Positions 13,501 through 23,744 of a stretch of 64,000 nt of DNA are shown in pieces; the first letter of the stretch is position 1; every line of letters starts with the position of its first letter. This stretch comes from Cricetomys ansorgei (taxonomy: Eukaryota > Chordata > Mammalia > Rodentia > Nesomyidae), in assembly GCA_026225945.1 (NCBI GenBank), contig JAMJFZ010004031.1:8818001-8882000 (forward strand), read 5' to 3'. The translations under genes and the position numbers were made by a program. The notes under the pieces were generated by a model that had not been told where the DNA came from, did not search any database, and worked only from the letters and a program-made list of their open reading frames with translations.

Positions 13501-16500
13501 GTGCTGGGAACTGAACTCAGGCTCTTCTAGAAGAGTAATATGCACACCTCCCTGCTAACTCGCTCCCCAGCCTCATGTGACAGTGGATCATGAAGGATCA
13601 CGCTTGCAATTATAAGTCCCTGAGAGACCTTTCATATTCACAACGCTAACTGTATTACAATGAGATATTCCAGCCCTTGCTAATTATATTTATGAAGTTT
13701 CAACAGAAAAAATAATATGTTCTTAGGCACAGCAAGAGACATTTTCTTTTCAAAAGGGGGAAACAAAAGCATGTAGGCTTTAAATGATTTCATTTTTCGT
13801 CAGTGAGCTGTCATGCAAATGCAGTTCTTCAGCGCTGGTTTGTATCACTCATCATAATTACTAGGACAGAATGATTGGGAAGAGGCAACAAGCAGGGTGT
13901 CGTGTGTGCCTGCAGGCACTGAACTTGTCTGCTTTGTATGCTGAATTTAAAACGTTGCTCTAATCACTATTCTGGCCGCTTCTTCACACATTAAATGTCT
14001 TAATTTCTGTCTTAAGGTTTTATTGTTGAATTCAGACATAACTGTTTTCTCCTCCAGGGATTTATTTCTTTTGGAATCTTTGGGTTGGACAAACATTTAA
14101 TCATCCTGCCTTTCAAAAGAAGGTAAATTCAGTTTTGAAATAAGCCTATCTATCTAAAGGTGATGACAAGGCCATTCTATTAAAACATTGATACTTTTAT
14201 ACTTTATATCTGCTAGGAGACCACTAAATACCACACAAAGGTTATCTGTGTAATCACGTCTGTTGCAAATAATTGCAGAGAAAGTATTGGAAGAAGTATT
14301 ATAAATGCGGCAAAGTAATCTGCATTTTAACAAGAACTGATAGACACTGACTTCTGTCTATTCTGTTAACTACATAAAGTTAATCAAAACTTGGAAATGA
14401 AGTAGTAGGTAGCGTGTCTACATCGGATTGCTTTTCTCCCTTTGACAACAGGCCTTCTCTTTCTATCAAACTGAGGGTTTGCAGAAAATTCAAGGAGTCT
14501 CTCAACTTTGGGGGTTTTGTTGGCTTCCTGGAGGTTTTTTTTTTTTTTTTATTAAGGTTTAACTAAGGTTTCTTTATGAAATATAACAAGATAAAAGTTT
14601 CAACATTGGAGTGGAAAGAGGCAGGGGAAAATGTTTGTTTTCCATTTGCTCTCAAAGCAAAATTTATGGACACTAGAAGTGCTAATGGAATTCAACATAT
14701 CTACTCTATAAGCAGTGCCAGTTAATACTGTCACCATCATCATCACCATTGTCATTATCTTCATTAAGATGTCATTTCTAAGGGTCATAATCATTTCCTA
14801 AAAGAAAAGTATAACAGGAAAGCCATTCAACTTCATAATGCTGGCCAAGTAAACTGGCAACAGTTGTGTTGCCTGGATGGACAGATGTTTTATACTCCAG
14901 GTCCTGGACTTTGTTTCTGTAGTCCTAATGTTGGAAATGGTGAGATTAAGTACTTAATCCCTATGCTACTTTGGTTGGTTTAGTTTTGGTTTTGTTTTTG
15001 TTACAGTCTGAGACATCCTGCTTTGTTTCTAAGTTAGATCTGTGTTTCAAAAAAGGTCAAACACAGAAGGAATGTCTTGGTAGAAACTAAAGTGGGTCAA
15101 ACCTATCTGGAGAGTATATGAAATGGTCAGCCCCGACCCCAGCCTGCTCAGAGAGCAAGTGTAAAACAAGGGCATTTCTGGTTCAGAGATTAATGAAATC
15201 TGGGTGTTCCTAATAGATTCTGTGACTGGTTTTGGAACAGCTACTGGGGGTTGGGGGTAAGACACTCTCATACTTGTTTTCTTTCCTGAAGAAATGACCT
15301 GCTTAAATGTTGGCTTTCAGGCTTGAGTTCTTGTGGAACAATAAAGAGACAGCAGAAAACAGAGATTCCCCTGTTTCTGAGGAGATAAAGATGACGTGTC
15401 AGCAGTTTGTACATTATCACCGTGACCTGTGCATCCGAAACATCGTCAGAGAAAGAAGGTAAAGGCAGCGCAGGGTTCAGAAACATAGACTGCAGATTAT
15501 TGACATTAGGTTTGAACAAGCTAATAGTTGTGGGTGAGTTTATAGTTTAGGAAATAAGATTTAAAAATGACATCACTTTGGTTTTTGTATTTAATGTCAG
15601 ATAGCTTCTGATTTCTATATAAAATATGAGCTGTAAAGGGATCTAGTATGGTAGGGTATTAACATTCACTTCATGTTGGCTATTAGTGTCTCTCACAAAG
15701 CACAGAAAAGCACTAGATTCGGAAGGGATTTTATATTCTCGTCTCCTAGTGCTATGTCATTTCATATTACTAATGATGCTGTCAAGAGAATGAAATGTAA
15801 TTTCTTCCTCTTAATTAATTCTATGATTTTTATTTCACCTCAAGTCCTAGTCATTATTTTGTGACATTATATTTATTCTTCTAATCCCCAAGATATAGAA
15901 AATGCTGCAGCAGGAAATGAGGAACTATGAATAACCAAATATTACAGTGCCGATAGTTTTAGTTGTCATGAAAGAGAAAATAAAACAAAGCAAAATATAA
16001 AGAACCTAATACCTTTATGTGTGTTCCTAAAAATTTGGAGACTACAATTCAAGATGGTTCATTTCTAAGCATCGTGCCATTGTGTTCAACACACACGCCA
16101 TTACAGTCAGAAGACAGCACAGCAAAGGGAGTGGGAGGGACTCACTGAGCGTTAATATTAGAACTCCTGAGACGGCACTTCACTCCGTGAACCTCGGCAA
16201 GTTCATTTCTCAAAACCTCAGATTTCCTTTTCTTAAAAAAAAAAAATTAAAAAAAACATCTATGTCGTGGGCTGGGGAAATGGCTCAGCAATTGAGAGCA
16301 CTTGTGCTTGCAGAGGCCTGGCTTCTCAAATTCCCAGCATCCTCAGGTCAGCTCAAAACCTTCGGTAACTCCAGTTTTAGGGGCTCTGACTCCCTCTTCT
16401 GGCCTTCTTGGGCACCAAGCATGCAAATGGTGCACATACATTCATGCGAGCAAGACACTCGCTCACGTAATAAAAACCTTAGAGAATACTCTTCCTTTGA

Positions 16501-19382
16501 TGGTCAAAGGTCTGGGATGAGCCTTTCCCAATTACTGATAATGATATCTGGTGGAGAAAAGTGACTTTTCTACCTTGGAAGGCTAAGCACAATTTCAGAA
16601 TATTATCTATAGATAGTCTGACCAATTTAACATTGCTTAAAAATTTTTTTCTAAAGAAAATTCGCATTACTTGTCAGGTTATCATGCTTGCCAACTGTCA
16701 GGAAGCAGAACTCTCAGCATTTGCTGAGGTTCCAGGTCCCAGATGGCTGAATGAGCACCAGCTGGTATAAACCAGCTGATTCCTGCCCCTTTCCAGGATC
16801 TGCAGTGTGTACCGCGTCATTCTCTGACCCTCTGTACTATTCCATTGGCTCTTGTGAAGCTGCCTGATCATAGTGATCAAAAACAAGTATCTTCAGTTAG
16901 CGGCTGAGACAGAGGTGTTGCCTCTACGTTAAAAAGGCTCAAACACAAGACTCTAACGTTGATGTTTTATGTGTCTGAGAAAATTTTCATGTAATTAACA
17001 TTTTATTAATTCTTATATGTGAAACTTTTTATTTATGGTAAAATGCTTTAAAATTTTTGTCACCTTTTGTCATTCCATCTTCCTCTTCACCCTCTATTTC
17101 CTGTTGTCAAGCACTTCAGATTTCACAGCTTGATTGACGCCTGCGGAGTCTTGCTGTCTAGTGCGCATTTGTATGAAAATGTTCATAATTCTTGTAATTG
17201 GTTTTCTTGCTTTGCATTTCTTTCTCTTCGTTATCTGCTCATACTTAAGGCAATCCAAATTTGCATTAGGAAGACAAATACTAAACAATCCAGACACAAA
17301 TAAAAATCAAAGTACACTTCTTAAAGAAGATTGATTTTTATCATTTTATTAACGCACATGTGTCTGTTGCATGTCTTTGGAGGTCAGACGAGGGTGTCAG
17401 ATCCCCTGTAGCTTGAGTTACAGGCAGTTCTGAGCTACCTGATGTAGATGCTGGGAACTAAACTGGGGCTCTCTGAGTTCTCCTAACTGCTGAGCCATCT
17501 CTCAAACCCCAAAGCATTGGTTTGCTGTAGGACAGGTCTCTCTTGTTTGCTCTCCAATTCCTAATGAAGCAAATGACTGTACTGGCTGCTGAGGGAAAGA
17601 GGTGATTTGTGGGTCCTATGAGCTTAAAATGAAGTTTGATTTAAGTAGCTTTATTTTTATTCTTTGAGATAGAATCTCATCATGTAACCCATGTTCAAAC
17701 TGCTGCCTTAGCCTCTCAGGCACCAGGATTACAGGCGTGCATCACACACACAATATATATTATATCTGTAAGACAGATGAAAGGCCATACTGGGAGCTGT
17801 AGAGATTGCTCAGTCACTAAGTGCCTGCTACATAAGCACAAGAACCTGAGTTGGGTCCATAAAACCCATCGGAAAGCTGGACTTGTATCATGTGCCTGTA
17901 ATCCCAGGCCTGTTGGGGAGAGAAAGCATCCTAGCTAAATCAATAAGGTTCAGGTTCAGTGAGACTCTGTCCCGGTAAAGCGGGATAGCAATCAAGGAAA
18001 GACACCAACATTGACCTCAGACCTCCACATATGTGTGCAATATCACATTCATACAGGTGCACATTACACACACACACACACACACACGCACGCACACACA
18101 CGCACACACACATGCACACACAACCATGCTGCTATTAAAAACATACTTCTCGGAGGCTAGAGAAATAAGTGGTTAAGAGCACTGGCTGCTCTTCCAGAGG
18201 ATCTAGGTTTGATTCCCAGGACCCACATGATGCTCACAACCCTCTGCTAACTCTGGTTCCAGGTGATTTGATGCCCTCTTCTGTTCTTCTTGAGTACTGC
18301 TTGCATATGGTGCCCACCAGACATATGCAAATAAAACTACCATACACATAAAACTTTTTTAAAAAAGTTAGAAAAAAAATTGTCTTAATCTATGCTGCTC
18401 AATATAATACCCATATGCCACACATATCTGTTTAAATTCATAAAAATTAAACCAAAAAAAATCTTGGAGGCTAGGGAGATGGCTCCGTAGATAAAGTACT
18501 TGCCTCACAAGCATGAGCACTGGACTGGAGATCCTCAGAACTCACACAGAAGCTGGGCAGGTGTAGTCGCCTGCCTGAGATCCCAGCAGTAGGTAGACAG
18601 AGACGGGGTTCCTGAGGGCATCTGATGAGCTAAGTCTAGCTGGAATGGGTGAGCTCCAGGTTCAGTAAGAAATCCTGCCTCAGTGAATAAAGCAGAGGGA
18701 AACCGAAGTCACCCATTGTCAACTTCAGGCGTCCACATGTATGTGCACATACATGTGCCCCACACACGACACATTCAAACACCACACACATACACATGTG
18801 TTTCCTCCAGAAAGGGTATTTCTCAGGCAATATACTTACCTATGTCATGTTTTACAGTGTTTGTTTTCACAAGCATTACTGACATTTTATTTCTCACCAG
18901 AGGGTCTGGGGCCAGGAAAGCTAACAGTTCCTTCATGTTCAGAACAGCTCCATCTCTGTCATGCTCGTAACTGTCATACTGTCTTTCCTTGTTTCCTTTT
19001 TGCTTTCCTTTGCTCGCTCTCTGTCATGCAGTGCTGATACCCGATTCACAGAACATATGGGTGAATCATTCCTTTGACATACAGGTGTGGTGCAAAGACT
19101 TCCGCCGGGACCTTCTGTGGCTGTGACCTGGTGAACTGGCTAATTGAAGTTGGCCTGGCCTCTGACCGTGGTGAAGCCGTGATCTACGGAGACAGACTGG
19201 TGCAGGGGGGAGTCATCCAACACATCACCAATGAATACGAATTTCGGGATGAGTATTTGTTTTACAGATTTCTCCAGAAGAGTCCGGCACAGAGTCCTGC
19301 CGCTACTGTAAGCAGCCCACAACAGGAAAGCTATAAAGAGATTGGCCACTCAGCTTCACCGTCGCTTTTTCCTAAGGCTTAA
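1443..19382 (+). CDS. Gpr155: Gpr155 (LYCHOS), C-terminal half, nine coding exons
   Basis: Multi-exon gene on the + strand; upstream exons lie before the window. Coding exons 1443-1527, 1608-1698, 2805-3015, 8801-8905, 9781-9917, 11526-11621, 14058-14122, 15321-15458 and 19085-19382 join in a single open frame of 1226 nt to TAA at 19380-19382, giving about 408 residues. Visible parts in order: the end of a multi-helix membrane region (segments around LLAVSLFLL, VGIIII, ALLVGVLLI and AVTLFCSILIAGV), a hydrophilic cysteine-containing loop of about 110 residues, two or three more hydrophobic helices (HVLLCLLLIIGLFA, FFCAVFNFGQGFISFGIFG), then a DEP domain. Known for the family: GPR155 fuses a PIN-like transporter fold to a GPCR-like bundle, sits in lysosomal membranes, and signals cholesterol to mTORC1 by restraining GATOR1. 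I infer that the long loop carries the published effector segment. All exons use GT-AG sites. Confidence 0.95.
1608..1698 (+). CDS. Gpr155: Gpr155 coding exon
   Basis: Only 80 bp of intron separates it from the preceding exon. Acceptor TTACAG, donor GTGAGA. The 91 nt complete the previous split codon and encode a helix (IPALLVGVLLITG) followed by the polar KHNGDSIDSAFFYGREQ. It ends in phase 0. Confidence 0.92.
1895..2085 (-). mobile_element. B2/B3-type SINE, antisense
   Basis: GAGTGGAGGCCAGAGGGAGC, AATCCAACCCAGCCAGGTCC and GCAAGAGCAG are the reverse of a tRNA-derived rodent SINE. Confidence 0.75.
2805..3015 (+). CDS. Gpr155: Gpr155 coding exon: helix plus start of hydrophilic loop
   Basis: Acceptor CTGGCAG, donor GTATGA. 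The 211 nt encode a hydrophobic helix (MIITAVTLFCSILIAGVSL) then a long polar segment rich in Pro, Glu, Thr and Ser (for example EESPAPTNEPELFPTSVPET). It ends with one base of a split Ser codon. The next coding exon is 5.8 kb downstream. Confidence 0.92.
3657..3786 (+). mobile_element. B1 SINE
   Basis: CAATCCCAGCACTCAGGAGG, GAGGCCAGCCTGGTCTCCAG and the GAGAAACCC end are the 7SL-derived B1 pattern. Confidence 0.85.
3825..3945 (-). mobile_element. Fossil hAT-type DNA transposon fragment
   Basis: The run CACACCCGTTCACTTACG with GTTGTCTATGGCC and ATGGCAGAGTCGA resembles an ancient pan-mammalian hAT element interior. I cannot name the subfamily with certainty, and the strand is a guess. Confidence 0.4.
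3945..5556. mobile_element. LTR-like composite: two related direct repeats around about 1 kb
   Basis: The left copy (about 3945-4265) and right copy (about 5308-5556) share blocks such as TTTCACCT-ACAGCTT, CATCCAGGGA and CTGGCTTGCTCCTCATGG in the same orientation. The right copy starts CTTAGTTAAGGTTACTATTGC, a pattern common in rodent interspersed repeats. The interior has no long ORF. It is probably a non-autonomous retroelement; family not assigned. Confidence 0.5.
7291..7520 (+). mobile_element. B2 SINE
   Basis: TCTGGAGAGATGGTTCAGTT with a tRNA-like B-box (GGGTTCAGCTCCC) and an A/T-rich AATAAA tail. Confidence 0.85.
8801..8905 (+). CDS. Gpr155: Gpr155 coding exon: Cys-rich part of loop
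   Basis: Acceptor CTGTCTAG, donor GTAAGT. The 105 nt begin with the rest of a Ser codon and encode SCCSCSLGNGELHCPSIEPG and then TNTTDNGPVTSSFEK. A second AG at 8850-8851 would also keep the frame, but the upstream acceptor retains the cysteine cluster I recognise in mammalian GPR155. It ends one base into a codon. Confidence 0.88.
9050..9077. repeat. Perfect hairpin, 12-bp arms, 4-bp loop
   Basis: ATGATTATGATC, loop TTAT, GATCATAATCAT. Confidence 0.95.
9151..9236 (+). mobile_element. ID SINE (tRNA-Ala/BC1 type)
   Basis: GGCTGAGGGTATAGCTCGGT, GCCCAGCAAGCATG and GGTTCAATCCCC form the A and B boxes, followed by a poly-A tail. Confidence 0.88.
9781..9917 (+). CDS. Gpr155: Gpr155 coding exon: end of loop plus helix
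   Basis: Acceptor TTTTGTAG, donor GTAAAT. The 137 nt encode a Cys/acidic segment (CVSRCDSQSCTLAQEEEQYL) then the helix HVLLCLLLIIGLFA. The exon starts in phase 1 and ends in phase 0. The frame stays open past the donor, so unspliced transcript would add unrelated residues. Confidence 0.92.
9918..11525 (+). other. Gpr155: Gpr155 intron
   Basis: It contains a B2 (10151-10350, +) and an antisense ID-like segment near 10465-10540. The rest, including the 600 bp before the next exon, has no recognised element. Confidence 0.55.
10151..10350 (+). mobile_element. B2 SINE
   Basis: GGGGCTAGAGAGACAGCTCC, tRNA-like head, TAAATCTTTTAAG tail. Confidence 0.82.
11526..11621 (+). CDS. Gpr155: Gpr155 coding exon: membrane segment
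   Basis: Acceptor TTTACAG, donor GTATTT. It is exactly 32 codons, phase 0 to phase 0, encoding NLSSCLWWLFNHETGRLYVE and then LQFFCAVFNFGQ, a Trp-rich helix end, a short loop and the next hydrophobic helix. Confidence 0.93.
13018..13242 (+). mobile_element. URR1-like hAT-Charlie element
   Basis: Terminal inverted repeats AGTTTTCAACCT and AGGTTGAGAACCACT bound an about 220-bp non-autonomous body with CGACCCTTTCACAGGGGTTG and AAAATTACAGTTATGAAGTA. It is related to the copies at 47387 and 50938. Confidence 0.7.
13370..13575 (-). mobile_element. B2/B3-type SINE, antisense
   Basis: GTGCTGGGAACTGAACTCAG, GCTCTTCTAGAAGAGTAATA and CTAACTCGCTCCCCAGCC. Confidence 0.8.
14058..14122 (+). CDS. Gpr155: Gpr155 coding exon: last membrane segment
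   Basis: Acceptor CTCCAG, donor GTAAAT. The 65 nt encode GFISFGIFGLDKHLIILPFK plus R, completing the last hydrophobic stretch and a basic membrane-exit motif, and end two bases into an Arg codon. Confidence 0.93.
14123..15320 (+). other. Gpr155: Gpr155 intron
   Basis: No clear repeat except a poly-T run near 14537-14550. Nothing else was recognised. Confidence 0.5.
15321..15458 (+). CDS. Gpr155: Gpr155 coding exon: linker and start of DEP domain
   Basis: Acceptor CTTTCAG, donor GTAAAG. The 138 nt encode a polar linker (RLEFLWNNKETAENRDSPVS) and then the first part of the DEP domain (QQFVHYHRDLCIRNIVRERR). It starts and ends within Arg codons. Confidence 0.93.
16268..16480 (+). mobile_element. 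B2 SINE
   Basis: GGGCTGGGGAAATGGCTCAG and GACTCCCTCTTCTGGCC followed by a CA/TA-rich tail. Confidence 0.85.
17340..17512 (-). mobile_element. B2/B3-type SINE, antisense
   Basis: AGATGCTGGGAACTAAACTG and CTGCTGAGCCATCTCTCAAA. Confidence 0.82.
18069..18122. repeat. (CA)n microsatellite
   Basis: CA dinucleotide run with CG interruptions at the tail of a B2/B3-like SINE. Confidence 0.95.
18153..18360 (+). mobile_element. B2 SINE
   Basis: TTAAGAGCACTGGCTGCTCT, GATTCCCAGGACCCACATG, ATAAAACTTTTTT tail. Confidence 0.87.
19085..19382 (+). CDS. Gpr155: Gpr155 last coding exon: DEP domain and C-terminus
   Basis: Acceptor CATACAG. It encodes the DEP core (TFCGCDLVNWLIEVGLASDR, then GEAVIYGDRLVQGGVIQHI and the YEFRDEYLFYRFL end) followed by a roughly 32-residue Ser/Pro/Gln tail, with TAA at 19380-19382. 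DEP domains generally mediate membrane or regulator contacts; this one ends the protein, as in other mammalian GPR155 orthologues. Confidence 0.95.
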
Positions 19383-19800
19383 ATTACAGAGAGAATGCCA
19401 CGAGGAACCGTACTTTCTAGCGTCACATCTGTTACTTTTAGCTGTGGGACCTGGGGCAGGTTACTTTTCTGAGCCTCGGTCATCTCCTCTGTAAAATGGC
19501 AAATACATTCCCATCCCATACTGACATGCTATAACTTTATGCGTATGTAAAGCACATAAGAAACTGACAAGAGAAAACCTGAAGTTAAAAGTTCTGATAA
19601 TGAATATAGTAATTGCTGTAAGTACAACTGTTATACCAATATTTTAAAATCATTTCTTTCTGCAGCTGTTTGTAATAATTCAAAGTAGGCATCCAACTGT
19701 TACTTTAAATCGTCAAGTCTGGCAGGTTTGCTGCCCTCAAAATGAACCTTAAGACAACTTTACACTCGTCAATAAAACTCCCCCAACAGATTCTTTATTC
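19383..19800 (+). other. Gpr155: Gpr155 3' UTR (proximal form) with poly(A) signal
   Basis: A canonical AATAAA at 19771-19776 lies 389 bp after the stop codon and before the first SINE. Further AATAAA hexamers at about 20331 and 21391-21396 could end longer transcripts. The real cleavage site cannot be decided by eye. Confidence 0.5.
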
Positions 19801-19877
19801 TAGCAAAAGGTTTTATTTTCCTTTCCACTTTGTTGACAAATACCAAACATTTAAAAATTAAAACTACTGTTTTGTGC

Positions 19878-20035
19878 CAGGTGGTGATGACACACACCTT
19901 TAACCCCAGCACTCAGGAGGCGGATCCGGAGATAGGCGGATCTCTGTGAGTTCGAGGCCAGCCTTTTCTACAGAGTGAGTTCCAGGACAGCCAGAGTTAC
20001 AACAGAGAAAACTTGTCTCAAAAAACAAAAAGAGA
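19878..20035 (+). mobile_element. B1 SINE
   Basis: CAGGTGGTGATGACACACAC, AACCCCAGCACTCAGGAGG and a GGAA-rich A tail. Confidence 0.85.
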
Positions 20036-20060
20036 AAGGAAGGAAGGCAGGAAGGAAGAA

Positions 20061-20374
20061 AACTATTTTGTTCATGAGACAAGGTCTCATGGCTGGTAGC
20101 CCAGGCTGGCCTCAGTTTCCCTATGGAGCCAAGCCAAGGATGGCTCTGAACTCCAGATCTTCCTGCCTCTGCCTCCCGAGTTCTGAGTTTATTAGTGTGT
20201 GCCATCATGCCTGGCTAACCCCACCAATTTTTTAAAAGTAATTTTTAAATTTATTTTTGACAAAGCACCCAGTTTTAAAGGTTTGTCTTTTCTTGCCTTC
20301 TATCTAAAGTACTAATGTATGTCAATAAGAAAATAAAAATGTTACTATCATCTCTATAACCCTTCAAGTTAAAA
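20061..20374 (+). repeat. Local duplication, copy 1
   Basis: Near-identical to 22257-22571. It includes an antisense B1-like half and about 150 bp of apparently single-copy flank ending CTCTATAACCCTTCAA. Confidence 0.9.
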
Positions 20375-21721
20375 TCTTAAGTAATTTGAGCATATTCATT
20401 CTAATGTTATCAAAAGTATTGCCATGAGATATACTGTTTCTGGTCCATTCAATGTATCATATTGCAGAAGGAAAATTTGCTTTATTCTCTGCATTGAAAA
20501 AGTATATATCAGAAATTTAAAATTCTAATACTAGCATCCTACCTTCAGAATTTAGTCTTTGTGTCTACGTCTAAAACTTTGTAGAGTCCTGAGACTGGGG
20601 AAGGGCTTGTCCCAGGTTCACAGAGATGCCTCGTGGTAGGGGTAAGAGCCCAGGTCTCTTGACCCTTAGAAGAGCAGTAAATCCCACTCTGACACTTCTC
20701 CTCTCGTGAGCTAATCTGCTGCAAGGCTATCACATCGGGGTTAGGCTTTGAAGAAGTACATTCAGAGATAAAGCTTTATCTCCAGATAATTTGCACATTC
20801 TTTGAACAGCTACTTAATTATTAGATATCAGTGACTTAACTTATTTTAAATGTTATTTATATCATTTTAGTGTTTCATATATAAAAGCCACTTAGAAAAT
20901 TATTTATGGGGTTAATGTCCTGGCCCAATGTAGCAAATACATAATTAAAAAAAAAACTTGCATGAAAGCTCAGTATCTTTAAAAAGAAATGATACTTATG
21001 TTATGATCATGGAATTGGGATATTTTAGGAAGAACTATACCAGTATTAAACTTAGGGGGAAAGAGACATGCCCACACTCCCAATGCCAAAAGTATTAAGC
21101 GCCTGCTCTAGCAGCCTCTAGTGACACAAAAGAGAACTCACATGCATGCAGGCAATTCAGATTCAAGTGGAGAATTTGTTTTGTTTGTGAGAAAACCATA
21201 TTACATAGACTCTTTTATTTACACAAATGGAATATGAAACATTATTTTCCATGGAAGATTCTAAAATAAAATCATAAATCAGAGTGATTTGCAGTTTCAG
21301 GTGATAGAGGGATGTTTTTAGGATTAAGGATAAGATAATTTTATTAAATGAAAATATTTATGTTACTTTCTCACTGACAGCACGTTTCTCAATAAAATTC
21401 CTATTTTAACTTGCATTGTCAACATCTTTTCCTCTTGACTGTAAATTTTTAATGCATGCTTAAGTTCTTTTCCTGGGGCTATTTCATGACCTTCTGGTTC
21501 TACAGACTTTGGAACAACCAGGCTGTCAGTAAACAACTTTTATAGGTACTTTTTTAAAAATTGGGTGTAAATGGCCAGGTGATAAGGGATATTGGAAGCA
21601 CAAGATCATAAAATGTTATCATTCTTCAGGGAAAAGTGGGCTTTACATTTCTACAATCAGTTTGATAAAAACCTGACACAATTCTGTTTTGTTGTTGTTG
21701 TTTTGGTTTTTTTGTTTGTTT

Positions 21722-21858
21722 TTCAAGACAGGGTTTCTCTACACAACCCTGTTCTGGAACTCACTCTATATACCAGGCTGGCCTCGAACTCAGAGATCTG
21801 CCTGCCTCTGCCTCCTGAGTGCTGGGATTAAAAGAATGTGCTACCACCATCTGGCATT
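21722..21858 (-). mobile_element. B1 SINE
   Basis: Reverse strand of B1: AGACAGGGTTTCTCTACACA, CAGGCTGGCCTCGAACTC, CTGAGTGCTGGGATTAAA. Confidence 0.88.
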
Positions 21859-21929
21859 GTAAAAGCATTTCGTAAAATACTGTTTAGAATTAGTGGGTGC
21901 AGAAGGGTAGGAGAGGATGGGATGGTGGT

Positions 21930-22050
21930 GCCCAGTGGAGGCAGAGGCAGGTGGATATCTGTGAGTTTGAGGCCAGCCTGGTCTACAGAGTGAGTTCCAG
22001 GACAGCCAGAGTAAACAGAGAAACCCTGTCTCGAAAAACCAAAAAAAAGA
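21930..22050 (+). mobile_element. B1 SINE, 5' part atypical
   Basis: GAGGCAGAGGCAGGTGGAT, GAGGCCAGCCTGGTCTACAG and AGAAACCCTGTCTC lead into the polypurine tract. Confidence 0.8.
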
Positions 22051-22258
22051 AAGAAAGGAAGGAAGGGAGGAAGGGAGGAAAGGAAAGGAAAGGAAAGGAA
22101 AGGAAAGGAAAGGAAAGGAAAGGAAAGGAAAGGAAAGGAAGGAAGGAAGGAAGAAAGAGAAGAAAGAAGGGAGAGGGGGGGAGGAAGGAAGGAAGGAAGG
22201 AAGGAAGGAAGGAAGGAAGGAAGGGAGGGAGGGAGGGAGGGAGGAAGGAAGGAAGGAA
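22048..22258. repeat. GGAA/GGGA polypurine microsatellite
   Basis: About 210 bp of uninterrupted purines on the + strand: AAGGAAGG units, a (GGAAA)n section (22078-22140), (GGAA)n, and (GGGA)n. It sits at the tail of a B1. The matching position in the other duplicate copy is only about 30 bp. Confidence 0.95.
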
Positions 22259-22571
22259 ACTGTTTTGTTCTTGAGACAAGGTCTCATGTAGCCCAGGCTG
22301 GCCTCAGTTTCCCTATGGAGCCAAGCCAAGGATGGCTTTGAACTCCAGATCTTCCTGCCTCTGCCTCCTGAGTTCTGGGCTTATTGGTGTGTGCCATCAT
22401 GCCTGGCTAACCCCACCAATTTTTAAAAGTAATTTTTAAATGTATTTTTGACAAAACACCCAGTTTTAAAGGTTTGTCTTTTCTTGCCTTCTTTCTAGAG
22501 TACTAATGTGTGTCAATAAGAAGAAAATAAAAATGTTACTATCACCTCTATAACCCTTCAATGTTAAGATC
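22257..22571 (+). repeat. Local duplication, copy 2
   Basis: It matches 20061-20374 with scattered substitutions and small indels (for example an extra GAA in the AATAAGAAGAAAATAAAA run). Downstream sequence does not match, so it is a dispersed duplication rather than a tandem one. Confidence 0.9.
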
Positions 22572-23507
22572 AAGGCCAACCTGGGCTGCAGACCAAGTTT
22601 CAGGGCAGCCAGGGCTACACAGAGAAACACTGTCTTAAGACAGACAAACAAAAAATACTTTTACAAAATGAAATTCTGTTTCCAAATTCATTCTGTATAA
22701 TTCTGTATTATTTTTAAGGAAATGTAATGGAGATTAGTATATAAACTTATATCTTCAAAGATCAAACAAACCAATTGTAAAATAACGAAGTTTATTAATG
22801 ATTATGATTATAACAGAAATTTAAGAAAACACTATTCTAAAATACATCCCAAGGCATTAATTATCAACAGAGTATCCACACCTCAAATATCCTGTTGAAT
22901 ATACACAGTGAAAATCTCTACAAATTAACTCATATAGCCTTATCATCCTTATATCTTTCTGGGTTGAAACTTATAAGGCTACCAAGTTATACAGATAAAT
23001 TATCTAGCTAATTTACCCAACCTTACATTGCTGTAGAGAGGTCTGAACAAATTCTTTTGCCAGTATTTGGATGTTTGTTTAACAAACATTATATAATATC
23101 AAAGCCTCCAAATATAATATTGAATAATGGAACTTCATGGAATTTCTATTCTACTGTGAAATAATTAAATATATGGTTAATATGGAACCACATATAATCC
23201 CGATTATATGGAAGGAAAACGCTTAAGAAACTCATTTGTTGGCAAGTTCTATGGATGAAAAGAACTACTTAGATAAAAGGGACATACAAGCAGAGGGTGT
23301 AGCCATTAGGAAGGAATGCACACATTAGACACATTTAAGGACTTAAAAGACCAGCGTAGTTGAAACAAAAATCAACAGCAAATGTGTACTAACATATAGA
23401 AAGGGCAGATAAATCAAAGACTATCTCTTCTTCCATTTACTAAGAATTAAGACTTTACCCTAAAAACAATGGCTGTTAAGAGTTTTAGATGCATGGTGGG
23501 AGGGGCT

Positions 23508-23710
23508 GAGAGATGGCTTATGGTTAAGAATGCTTGCTGTTCTTTCGGAGGACCTGGTTTGGTCCTCGGCACCCACATGCTGGCTCACAGCCATCTGTAA
23601 CTCCGGTTCCAGAGGATCTCACATCCTATGAGGGCACCAGATATATATGCAGCAAAACATGCATAGACATAAAATAAAATTTTATAAAATAAGATAGACC
23701 TAAAAAAAAA
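23508..23710 (+). mobile_element. B2 SINE
   Basis: GGGCTGAGAGATGGCTTATG, GCTGGCTCACAGCCATCTG, AATAAAATTT tail. Confidence 0.88.
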
Positions 23711-23744
23711 GTTTAGATTCCTTAGTAAAATAAGTAAATAAAAG

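Larger units (their letters stand above)
11622..14057 (+). other. Gpr155: Gpr155 intron
   Basis: It contains a fragment of an antisense ID-like SINE near 12390-12475, a URR1-like hAT element (13018-13242) and an antisense B2-like SINE (13370-13575). No further exon signature was found. Confidence 0.55.
15459..19084 (+). other. Gpr155: Gpr155 last intron, SINE cluster
   Basis: Several tRNA-derived SINEs sit close together: B2 at 16268-16480 (+), B2 at 17340-17512 (-), B2/B3-like at about 17798-18060 (+) followed by a CA run (18069-18122), B2 at 18153-18360 (+) and B3-like at about 18465-18800 (+). No exon was seen. Confidence 0.55.

Noticed and set aside
16082..16564. 160-codon open frame in a Gpr155 intron
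   Set aside because: It crosses a B2 SINE (the MAQQLRALVLA segment is a translated B2) and has no splice support.
21841..22329. Open frames of 98-162 codons, Lys/Gly/Arg- or Ser/Pro/Phe-rich
   Set aside because: Produced by the polypurine tract and flanking B1 elements, no splice or start context.
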